From JAENVU01 sp031422675 (GTDB taxonomy: Bacteria > Actinomycetota > Acidimicrobiia > IMCC26256 > JAENVU01): a stretch of DNA of 17,028 bases. The position numbers and the translations under genes are program-made. Below are positions 1 to 6,128 of the stretch, piece by piece. The notes below the pieces were generated by a model that was not told the origin of the DNA, did no database searches, and was given only the letters and a program-made list of their open reading frames with translations. Numbering within the stretch: position 1 is the first letter of the stretch; each line of letters starts with the position of its first letter. The stretch is taken from assembly GCA_031422675.1 (NCBI GenBank), contig JANPMG010000116.1, positions 1 through 17,028 of the forward strand. The letters run 5' to 3'.

Positions 1-559
1 GGACAACGTGACGCTGGACGTCGGTGCGATCGCGCAGATCACGCCGACCGGCGTCACGATGGTCGACGGCACGGTCCACGCCGTCGACGTCATCATCTAC
101 GGAACCGGCTTCAAAGCGTCGAGCTTCCTCACGCCGATGACCGTTCGCGGTGCGGACGGCCGGGACCTGCACGAGGAGTGGGACGGCGAGGCCCGCGCTT
201 ATCTCGGGATGACGGTCCCGCAGTTCCCGAATCTGTTCCTGATGTACGGCCCGAACACGAACATCGTGATCAACGGCAGCATCATCTACTTCTCCGAACT
301 CGAAGCGCGCTACATCGTGGAGAGTGTGCGCATGCTCGTGGAAGCAGGTGTCGAGTCGATGATTGTCCGGCCCGAGGTCCACGACGAGTACAACCGCGCC
401 GTGGATGCGGCGAATGCCCGGATGGCATGGGGCGCGGCGAGTGTGAACACCTGGTACAAGAATGCCTCCGGCCGGGTCACCCAGAACTGGCCCTTCACGC
501 TGCTCGAGTTCTGGCAGCGCACCCGGCACCCGAATCCCGAGGAGTACATATTGCGATGA
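1..559 (+). CDS. Flavin-containing monooxygenase / Baeyer-Villiger-type monooxygenase, C-terminal part (5' truncated by window)
   Basis: The reading frame is open from base 2 and ends at TGA 557-559, so only the last 185 or so residues are present. The visible part begins shortly before the family's second nucleotide-binding region. IIYGTGFKASSFL corresponds to the conserved ATG-like motif that precedes the C-terminal half in FAD/NADPH class B monooxygenases. It continues with FPNLFLMYGPNTN, another hallmark of the group. Enzymes of this family insert oxygen into ketones or oxidise N/S atoms in the cytoplasm using FAD and NADPH; the substrate cannot be read from this fragment. The stop codon overlaps the next start as ATGA (556-559), which implies translational coupling. 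The Rossmann FAD motif and the FxGxxxHxxxW/P fingerprint lie upstream of the window, so the BVMO versus FMO assignment remains open. Confidence 0.88.
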   Translation, partial: DNVTLDVGAIAQITPTGVTMVDGTVHAVDVIIYGTGFKASSFLTPMTVRGADGRDLHEEWDGEARAYLGMTVPQFPNLFLMYGPNTNIVINGSIIYFSELEARYIVESVRMLVEAGVESMIVRPEVHDEYNRAVDAANARMAWGAASVNTWYKNASGRVTQNWPFTLLEFWQRTRHPNPEEYILR

Positions 560-1683
560 CCCACGAAGCTCGACCCCACCTCCTGATCGGGACCCGCAAG
601 GGTCTGTTCACTCTCGCCACCGGGAACCGGCGCGAGTGGCAGCTCTCCGAGCCGACGTTCCTCGGCCACATCATCTCCCACGCCGTGCTCGACCCCCGCG
701 ATCAACGTACGATCCTGGTGGGCGCGAGCACCGGGCATCTGGGTCCCACCGTGTTCCGCTCCGACAATTTCGGGGCCTCCTGGACCGAGGCCACGCGCCC
801 GCCGGCGTTCACCCCGGGCGAGGCGCTGGCGCGCAGTCTGCGCACCGTTTTCTGGCTGGCGCCCGGCCATCCGTCCGAGCCCGGCGTCTGGTACGCCGGC
901 GGATCGCCGCAGGGCTTGTTCCGTACCGAGGACGGCGGCGATACCTGGGCGCCGGTCGCCGGCTGGAACGATCACCCCGAGTGGACCACGTGGGCGGAGT
1001 GGCCGGAGGAGAACACTCCCGATGGTTCGTTGTTGCATTCCGTCGTGGTGGATCCACGCGATCCGGATCATCTGTATCTCGGTATGTCCGCGGGCGGAGT
1101 GTTCGAGAGTGTCGATCGGGGCGGTGATTGGTCGCCGCTCAACGACGGACTGGCCACGGTGTTCGAACCCGAGGAAGGACCCAACTTCTTCCACGACCCG
1201 CACTGTGTCCGGTTGCATCCGTTGCAGCCGGATCGCCTGTATCAGCAGAACCATTGTGGGATCTATCGCCTCGATCGTCCGGACACGCGCTGGACCCGTA
1301 TCGGCGACGCCATGCCGCGCGCGGTCGGGGACATCGGTTTCCCGATCGAGCTCCATCCGCGTGACCCCGATACCGCGTGGGTGTTCCCGATGGATGGCTC
1401 CGACGTATGGCCGCGCACCAGTCCCGACGGTCGACCGGCCGCCTACGTGACCCGTGATGCCGGCGAGTCGTGGACCCGGCTCGATCGCGGTCTACCGGCG
1501 CGAGGATGGTTCACCGTGAAACGCCAGGCCATGACCGTGGATGCCGGTGATCCGGTCGGTGTGTACTTCGGTACGACGAGCGGCGAGGTGTGGGGGAGCG
1601 TCGACGAAGGCGTCAACTGGGTGTGCCTCGCGCAGCATCTTCCCGAGATCTACGCGATCGAGTCCGGCGCACCCGCGTCGTGA
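556..1683 (+). CDS. Asp-box (BNR/sialidase-like) beta-propeller protein
   Basis: The ATG at 556 overlaps the monooxygenase stop and gives a 375-residue protein; the frame is open further upstream only as a shadow of that gene. Five Asp-box motifs (S/T-x-D/N-x-G-x-x-W) are visible near residues 69-76, 124-131, 185-192, 299-306 and 348-355, as in propellers of the sialidase and VPS10/photosystem assembly type. The opening LLIGTRKGLFTL is the usual first strand of this propeller group. No signal peptide or membrane segment is present, so it is probably cytoplasmic. Proteins like this are often labelled exo-alpha-sialidase or glycosyl hydrolase, but the Arg triad of true sialidases is not evident and hydrolase activity should not be assumed. 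Its stop overlaps the next GTG start, linking it to a MoaD-like partner. Confidence 0.85.
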   Translation: MTHEARPHLLIGTRKGLFTLATGNRREWQLSEPTFLGHIISHAVLDPRDQRTILVGASTGHLGPTVFRSDNFGASWTEATRPPAFTPGEALARSLRTVFWLAPGHPSEPGVWYAGGSPQGLFRTEDGGDTWAPVAGWNDHPEWTTWAEWPEENTPDGSLLHSVVVDPRDPDHLYLGMSAGGVFESVDRGGDWSPLNDGLATVFEPEEGPNFFHDPHCVRLHPLQPDRLYQQNHCGIYRLDRPDTRWTRIGDAMPRAVGDIGFPIELHPRDPDTAWVFPMDGSDVWPRTSPDGRPAAYVTRDAGESWTRLDRGLPARGWFTVKRQAMTVDAGDPVGVYFGTTSGEVWGSVDEGVNWVCLAQHLPEIYAIESGAPAS

Positions 1684-1940
1684 AGGTTCGGATCCCGTCG
1701 CCGCTGCGCTCCTACACCGGTGAGCGAGCGGTGGTCGACGGTGCCGGCACCACGCTCGGGGCGGTGCTGCGCGATCTGGATCGCCAGTTTCCGGGGATCC
1801 GGTTCCGGATGGTGGACGAACAGGAGCGCGTGCGCAAGCACATGAAGATCTTCGTGAACGACGAGGCGGTGCGGGACCTCGACGCCGTCGTGACCGAGGC
1901 CGACGACGTGACGATCGTCCAGGCATTGTCGGGTGGGTGA
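1680..1940 (+). CDS. MoaD/ThiS-family ubiquitin-like sulfur-carrier protein
   Basis: The GTG at 1680 overlaps the preceding TGA (GTGA) and encodes 86 residues, the usual size for MoaD/ThiS proteins. The chain starts with a beta strand (VKVRIPSPLRSYTG), contains the typical LxxLDRQFPGIRFRM helix segment and FVNDEAV strand, and ends with DDVTIVQALSGG. The C-terminal Gly-Gly is the site that an E1-like enzyme adenylates and thiocarboxylates in this family. No MoeB/ThiF or MoaE gene lies nearby, so molybdopterin synthesis is not indicated by context. Tight coupling to the Asp-box propeller gene suggests the two proteins work together, perhaps in sulfur delivery or as a protein modifier, but that role is inference. 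Confidence 0.85.
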   Translation: MKVRIPSPLRSYTGERAVVDGAGTTLGAVLRDLDRQFPGIRFRMVDEQERVRKHMKIFVNDEAVRDLDAVVTEADDVTIVQALSGG

Positions 1941-1992
1941 CCCGGCCGCGTATGGTGCGGCCGTCGATCAGCGAGCGCGGAGAGTGCGTGTG

Positions 1993-2706
1993 ATGAGTGG
2001 TAGCGGGAGTGCGTTCGTCGCGTACGAGGTACGGGACAACGTTGCGTGGGCGCGCATCGATCACGGGAAGGCGAACGCCCTGTCCTTCGACGTCCTGCGC
2101 GCGCTCGACACGTGCCTGACTCGGGCCGAAGATGATGACGCAGTGGGTGCGCTCTGTATCACCGGCAAGCCCGGATTCCTCACCGGCGGCTTCGATCTCT
2201 CGGTGATGAAGTCCGGTGACGCAGCGGCGATGATCTCACTCGTCTCCGAGGGCGGCGCGTTGTTCACGCGCATCTACGCGTCGGGCCTTCCGGTGGTGGT
2301 CGCCTGTCCTGGGCACGCGGTCGCAGCCGGTGCGTTGCTGTGTTTGGCGGCCGACGAGCGCATCGGAGCCGACGGCGCGTTCCAGATCGGACTGATCGAG
2401 ACGAAGATCGGCATGGTGTTACCGCGCTGGGCGATCGAGTTCGCCGAAGAACGGCTGAGCATGCGGCACTTCCAGGCCGCCGTCGTCGGCGCTCGCATGT
2501 ACCCCCCGGCGGGGGCGTGTGACGGAGGCTTCCTCGACTCGGTGGTCGCGCCCGAGGCGCTAGATGACGCCGCGCAGGCGGCCGCCCAGGTGTGGGCATC
2601 GCTCCCCGGACCCGCCTACGCGGGACAGGTCACTCAAGTACGCGGGTCACGCATTGCCGCGCTGGAGGCCGCGATCGCGGCCGACCGTGCTTCCATCGCG
2701 AGCTGA
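1993..2706 (+). CDS. Crotonase / enoyl-CoA hydratase family protein (PRK06213-like)
   Basis: I chose the ATG at 1993 because GCGGAGAG lies about eight bases upstream; in-frame GTGs at 1984 and 1990 are alternatives. The protein has 237 residues, short for the family. Crotonase features are the oxyanion-hole segment LTGGFDLS (residues 63-70) and GHAVAAGALLCLAADERIG (107-125). The position of the first catalytic Glu of classical enoyl-CoA hydratase is Leu115, whereas the second Glu is kept as Glu136 in GLIETKIG. This pattern matches the PRK06213-type crotonases as I recall them, whose reaction is not certain. It probably acts on a CoA thioester in the cytoplasm. It sits 52 bases after the MoaD-like gene and is probably the last gene of this operon. 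Confidence 0.9.
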   Translation: MSGSGSAFVAYEVRDNVAWARIDHGKANALSFDVLRALDTCLTRAEDDDAVGALCITGKPGFLTGGFDLSVMKSGDAAAMISLVSEGGALFTRIYASGLPVVVACPGHAVAAGALLCLAADERIGADGAFQIGLIETKIGMVLPRWAIEFAEERLSMRHFQAAVVGARMYPPAGACDGGFLDSVVAPEALDDAAQAAAQVWASLPGPAYAGQVTQVRGSRIAALEAAIAADRASIAS

Positions 2707-2718
2707 GGAGTCGCTGCA

Positions 2719-2744
2719 CGACCGTCGGACGCGGGCGACGGTCG
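2719..2744 (+). terminator. Hairpin after the crotonase gene, candidate terminator
   Basis: A perfect 9-bp inverted repeat (CGACCGTCG at 2719-2727, CGACGGTCG at 2736-2744) with an 8-base loop starts 12 bases after the crotonase stop. There is no T-tract, which is common for terminators in high-GC actinobacteria, so the function is likely but unproven. Confidence 0.45.
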
Positions 2745-2856
2745 CCACGACGGTCAGTGGGTGAGGACCAGCTGCCGCGCGAACGCCGACTCCCGGCTCG
2801 CGTCGGTGACCATGTCGGTGGTCGGGTTCGCGGCCGCAAAGGTGAAGGTTCCGTTA

Positions 2857-2885
2857 TTGCCCTTTTGAGGCCGTCCGCCTACCTT
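2857..2885 (+). promoter_or_regulatory. Candidate promoter of the GH5 gene, near-leaderless
   Basis: TTGCCC (2857-2862) and TACCTT (2880-2885) are separated by 17 bases and resemble housekeeping -35 and -10 boxes. The ATG at 2894 lies only eight bases after the -10 box, and no Shine-Dalgarno sequence sits at a suitable distance. The mRNA would therefore be leaderless or nearly so, a frequent arrangement in actinobacteria. Confidence 0.4.
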
Positions 2886-2893
2886 GCCGCCCC

Positions 2894-4345
2894 ATGACGC
2901 TCTCCCCGCATCGCCGGCCTTTCCCGAAAGTTGGGTTGATCGTGGCGACGGTCGTTGCGCTCATCGTCACCGCGTGTGTCCCTCGTCCGAACTTCGCCCC
3001 GCCGGTCGGGCCACGCGCCGAACTCGGACATACCGGTCGATGGTTCACTGACAGCTACGGGCGGGTGGTGACGCTTCGCGGCGTCAACTTCGTGCAGAAG
3101 TTCCCGCCGATCGCACCGGCGAGTGCGGGCTTCGGTGCGGACGACGCCCGGTTCTTGCGCGACGAGGGTTTCAACGCCGTTCGGCTCGGCGTCGTCTTCG
3201 GCGCAACGATGCCCCGGCCCGGCCACATCGACCAGGCCTATGTCGACTCCATCGCCGCCACCGTGCGCGTCCTGGCGAAGGAGGGCATCTTCACACTGCT
3301 CGACTTCCACCAGGACGGGTACGGGCCCGCGGTGAACGGCAACGGATTTCCCGAGTGGGCCACGCTCACCGACGGTCTCCCGAATCCGCCCGATCCGTTC
3401 CCCACCTACTACCTGACCAACCCCGCGCTTCAGCGCGCCTTCGACAACTTCTGGGCGAACCGGCCCGGTCCGGACGGAGTTCCGCTCCAGACGCATTACG
3501 CGGCGGCGGTGCGGGCCGTCGCCGCGGCCGTGGGTGGGGAGGACTACGTCCTGGGCTACGACCTCATGAACGAGCCCTGGCCGGGAACCGAGTGGGGCGC
3601 GTGTCTGACCGGATGTGAGGACCTCGAGGCCTCCCTCATCGTGCCGTTCGCGCAGCGCATGTCCGCCGCGATCCGCAGTGTGGACCGGGACCACATCGTG
3701 TTCACTGAGCCGTTTGTGCTGTTCAACTTCGGTGGTGCCGACACCTCGATCTCGGGGATCGGCGCGCCGCAAAGTGGGCTCTCGTATCACGTGTACGCCA
3801 CCAGCCCCGCGCTGGACGAAGCGGTGATGGACCGTGCGATCGCCGCGTCGGCGCGCGGTGATGTCCTGCTGAGCACCGAGTTCGGCGCTACCACCGACAC
3901 CAACACACTCCAGCGGTTGACCGGTGCGTTCGACCGGCGATTGTTGTCGTGGATGTTCTGGACCTACGACGAGCAGATGGTCAGGGACCTGACCGCGGCT
4001 CCCACCGGCGCGAACGTTTCCACCTCGACGCTTGACGGTCTGGTGCGTCCCAACGCGATGGCCACGAACGGGACCCCGACGAGTTCGGAGTTCGATCCCA
4101 CGACCGGGACCTACGACTTCTCGTACTCGACCACGCGTCCCGACGGAACTTCCGCGAACCCGAAGTACCGCACGAGCTTCGTGATGCCGCGCCGCGTGTA
4201 TCCCGACGGCTACACCGTGACCGTCGACGGCGCGACCGTCCGCACGTGCTCGTCCACGCTGGTGCTGCGGAATGCTCCGGAGGCGGCATCGGTCCGCGTG
4301 CACGTCACCCGCGGTGGCCCGTGCGCCAAACCGAAAGCTCCGTAG
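2894..4345 (+). CDS. Secreted GH5 endoglycosylceramidase-like lipoprotein (cellulase family)
   Basis: The product has 483 residues and begins with a basic segment, a hydrophobic stretch and a lipobox (VTAC, Cys28), so it is probably a lipoprotein on the cell surface. The GH5 TIM barrel spans roughly residues 45-370: LRGVNFVQKF near 61-70, LLDFHQDGYG near 135-144, the acid/base Glu227 in YDLMNEPWPG, His299 in SYHVYA and the nucleophile Glu329 in LLSTEFGAT. A C-terminal beta domain (about 400-475) follows, as in endoglycoceramidases. That family cuts the bond between oligosaccharide and ceramide in glycosphingolipids; related members act on steryl or other glucosides, so the substrate is not fixed. 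The stop codon is TAG 4343-4345. A 33-base near-copy of the gene's end recurs at 5088-5120, beyond the toxin-antitoxin pair. Confidence 0.9.
   Translation: MTLSPHRRPFPKVGLIVATVVALIVTACVPRPNFAPPVGPRAELGHTGRWFTDSYGRVVTLRGVNFVQKFPPIAPASAGFGADDARFLRDEGFNAVRLGVVFGATMPRPGHIDQAYVDSIAATVRVLAKEGIFTLLDFHQDGYGPAVNGNGFPEWATLTDGLPNPPDPFPTYYLTNPALQRAFDNFWANRPGPDGVPLQTHYAAAVRAVAAAVGGEDYVLGYDLMNEPWPGTEWGACLTGCEDLEASLIVPFAQRMSAAIRSVDRDHIVFTEPFVLFNFGGADTSISGIGAPQSGLSYHVYATSPALDEAVMDRAIAASARGDVLLSTEFGATTDTNTLQRLTGAFDRRLLSWMFWTYDEQMVRDLTAAPTGANVSTSTLDGLVRPNAMATNGTPTSSEFDPTTGTYDFSYSTTRPDGTSANPKYRTSFVMPRRVYPDGYTVTVDGATVRTCSSTLVLRNAPEAASVRVHVTRGGPCAKPKAP
4303..4335 (+). repeat. Direct repeat copy 1: 3' end of the GH5 gene
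   Basis: These 33 bases encode VTRGGPCAKPK at the C-terminus of the GH5 protein and match 5088-5120 at 30 of 33 positions, 785 bases apart. One difference (T to C in a Gly codon) is silent and the other two change one Lys codon to Ala, a pattern expected of diverged coding copies. Confidence 0.8.
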
Positions 4346-4441
4346 TCTCTGCTCGTACCACGTGCCTGCTCGTCGGTCCGTGGTTCAAACCGCACGCCTG
4401 ACCAAGACGCTCCCGAGCCGTCCGTCTCGCGCCGCGGCGGC

Positions 4442-4855
4442 TCAGTTGACGCGGCCCGGTGCGATGACCCATGCGCTGGGCTGCCCCGTGGCTCTCGAAA
4501 TCAGGTCGAAGTCCGCGTCGTAGTGAAGCACCGTGAGGTCGAGCGCCTCGGCGGCCGCCGCAACCAGCAGGTCGGGGATCTTTCGTCCCCGCTGGCTCCG
4601 GGTTGCGAGGAGGCGCTGAACCTGGAGGGCGCGTGTGACGTGCTCGGCTGTCGTTTCGACAACATCGAACGCGCTGAGCGAATCGGCCAAGCGGTCCCAC
4701 TCGTCGCGATTGCGGGCGGAGTACCCAATCTCCAAATCGCAGATCCGTGCTCGCGCGATGCCGCCGGCGAGGGCGATCGGCTCGACGACACTGCGGATCT
4801 CCGGGAGGCCGAGCCGTTTCAGCACGCTCGTATCGATGAGGTGGGTCAGCGCCAC
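4442..4855 (-). CDS. vapC: VapC-type PIN-domain ribonuclease toxin
   Basis: The product is a 137-residue PIN-domain protein if translated from the GTG at 4855, which places LIDTSVL right after the start as in most VapC proteins; a GTG at 4873 would add six residues. All four acidic positions expected for the Mg-dependent nuclease are present: Asp in LIDTSVL, Glu in DLEIGYSAR, Asp in KIPDLLVAAAAE and Asp in HYDADFD. The toxin thus looks intact. VapC toxins cleave tRNA or rRNA and are held inactive by VapB. The start overlaps the end of the antitoxin gene by ten bases, the normal coupled arrangement. No other gene is in this small minus-strand operon. Confidence 0.9.
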   Translation of the reverse strand: MALTHLIDTSVLKRLGLPEIRSVVEPIALAGGIARARICDLEIGYSARNRDEWDRLADSLSAFDVVETTAEHVTRALQVQRLLATRSQRGRKIPDLLVAAAAEALDLTVLHYDADFDLISRATGQPSAWVIAPGRVN

Positions 4856-5040
4856 GCGTCTTCGCGATCGCACAGATCCGCGTCAGCGAGGACATCGAGC
4901 GCCGCAAGCACTCGCCGTGACCGATCGCTACTGGCGCGCCGTAACGCTTCGTTCACGGTGTCCTTGATCGTCTGGGTCCCCAGTTCGGACCTGGCCGCGC
5001 TCAGCGCCGCTTCGTCCAGTTCCACCAGATGCTTCGTCAT
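4846..5040 (-). CDS. vapB: VapB-type antitoxin
   Basis: The product has 64 residues. The N-terminal half (TKHLVELDEAAL, then LGTQTIKDTVNEALRRA) is the DNA-binding part seen in actinobacterial VapB antitoxins. The C-terminal half (LAALDVLADADLCDREDAWR) is the toxin-binding tail. The ATG at 5040 follows GAGCGGG, a reasonable ribosome-binding site. It precedes and overlaps vapC, so antitoxin is made first. Its own operator probably lies at 5049-5076. Confidence 0.92.
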   Translation of the reverse strand: MTKHLVELDEAALSAARSELGTQTIKDTVNEALRRASSDRSRRVLAALDVLADADLCDREDAWR

Positions 5041-5047
5041 CCCGCTC

Positions 5048-5076
5048 AGTATATATGGTCTGGCTCTCGTATATAC
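5048..5076 (-). promoter_or_regulatory. vapBC promoter/operator with two AT-rich repeats
   Basis: In an otherwise GC-rich region, GTATATAT (5049-5056) and GTATATAC (5069-5076, itself palindromic) lie 20 bases apart, about two helical turns. On the minus strand TATACT (5053-5048) can serve as the -10 box, seven bases before the vapB start region. This is the expected layout for autoregulation by a VapB-VapC complex binding in tandem. Confidence 0.55.
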
Positions 5077-5087
5077 CGGGACTCGGT

Positions 5088-5120
5088 CGTCACCCGCGGC
5101 GGCCCGTGCGCCGCACCGAA
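5088..5120 (+). repeat. Direct repeat copy 2: relic of a GH5 gene 3' end
   Basis: This stretch reads VTRGGPCAAPK in the frame matching the GH5 C-terminus and matches 4303-4335 at 30 of 33 bases. The match continues upstream across a nine-base in-frame gap (TCGGTC then GTCACC), so the copy is a coding relic. No stop follows it in register, and the rest of a GH5 gene is absent. Confidence 0.75.
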
Positions 5121-5142
5121 GTTGCGGTCGCCCGTCCCGGGG

Positions 5143-5952
5143 TTACGCGCCGAAGGCCGCCCGTGCCGCGGCGAGTCCGTTGGGTACTGCGGACCAGTAG
5201 TCGTAGGTACCGTGGTCGCGGAGTTCGGTCGCCGCTCGTACCGCAGCATCGAGCGCGGCCCAGTACAGCGACCCGCCGACGCTGATACGTCGGACTCCCA
5301 GTGCGCCGAGTTCGTGGATGGTCGGCATCCCGGGCCGGGGGAGCACGTTCACCGGTCGGTCGACGGACGCGACGATGACGCGGAGGTCCTCAGCAGCGGT
5401 CACCCCCGGTGCGAACAGGACGTCGGCACCGGCTTCCTGGTACGCCTGGAGTCGAGTCACCGTGTCGGCAAGGTCGACGCGGCCATGTAAGAAGTTCTCG
5501 CACCGGCCGGTGAGGACGAGTTGGGTGGGGCCACGGTGTGCGGTCTCAGCCGCGGCGCGGACTCGATCGGCCGCTACTTCGAGTGGATAGATCACGTCAC
5601 GGTTGCGGTCGTAGTCCTCGATCGAGAACCCCGCGAGCCCGGTCGCGGCGGCGAGGCCGACGGTCTCGGCCACTCCGTCGGGGTCGTCGGCAAAACAGTG
5701 CTCGAGGTCGGCGCTCACGGGAATCGATACCGCGCTGGCGATGGCCCGAGCATGGTCGAGCACTTCGTCGCGGCTGCCCCCGCCGTCGAGACGGCCGAGC
5801 GTGCCCGCAAAGCCCGAACTCGTGGTCGCAAGCGCCGCGAAACCGAGCGACTCGAAGACTTTTGCGGACCCGACGTCCCACGGGTTCAGCATCAGGAGCG
5901 GAATGTCCTGCTGATGCAAAGCGAGAAATCGTTCGAAGCGTGATTCGGCCAT
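5143..5952 (-). CDS. PEP mutase / isocitrate lyase superfamily enzyme
   Basis: I chose the ATG at 5952 because AAAGGA lies seven bases upstream; an ATG at 5991 would add 13 residues. The 269-residue product has LNPWDVGSAKVFESLGFAAL (22-41), a near-universal start of this family. The metal-binding SADLE (Asp82, Glu84), SIEDY (Glu112, Asp113), LTGRCENF (147-154) and LPRPGMPTIHELGALGVRRIS (204-224) are also present. The KKCGH loop of true isocitrate lyase is absent. Members cleave or form C-C or P-C bonds next to a carboxylate (methylisocitrate, oxaloacetate, dimethylmalate, phosphonopyruvate). The exact substrate cannot be read from the sequence; a carbon-carbon lyase or oxaloacetate decarboxylase-like role is most likely. 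It is divergent from the PAP2 gene. Confidence 0.88.
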   Translation of the reverse strand: MAESRFERFLALHQQDIPLLMLNPWDVGSAKVFESLGFAALATTSSGFAGTLGRLDGGGSRDEVLDHARAIASAVSIPVSADLEHCFADDPDGVAETVGLAAATGLAGFSIEDYDRNRDVIYPLEVAADRVRAAAETAHRGPTQLVLTGRCENFLHGRVDLADTVTRLQAYQEAGADVLFAPGVTAAEDLRVIVASVDRPVNVLPRPGMPTIHELGALGVRRISVGGSLYWAALDAAVRAATELRDHGTYDYWSAVPNGLAAARAAFGA

Positions 5953-6128
5953 GCCCCATCCTTTCTGCTCGTCCGGGTCTGTGCTTGTCATCACGCCCTC
6001 GCGTGAGTCACTCCCGAACCGCAGCGAGGTACGAGCGGAGGTGAGCAGCTCGGGAGGCGTCCCCGATGTCCTCGGTGCCTGATGTGCCCTGAGGCGCGCT
6101 CCAGAAGCCGGAGGAGCAATAGTGCAGT

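Noticed and set aside
2879..4303. Long minus-strand open frame (474 codons) opposite the GH5 gene
   Set aside because: It is an Arg/Gly/Val-rich shadow of a clearly recognisable plus-strand gene with catalytic motifs; long antisense frames are normal at this GC content.
4357..4405. tRNA-like 3' end (GTGGTTCAAACCGCAC, then CCTGACCA) and a 6-bp hairpin after the GH5 stop
   Set aside because: A proper 5-bp T-stem with a 7-base loop cannot be formed, and no acceptor, D or anticodon arm is present. The 6-bp hairpin has a 16-base loop and is too weak to call a terminator.
5953..6128. Promoters or an extra small gene in the gap between the PEP mutase-like and PAP2-like genes
   Set aside because: Apart from the ribosome-binding sites and a possible 13-residue N-terminal extension from ATG 5991, I see no convincing promoter boxes or small gene.
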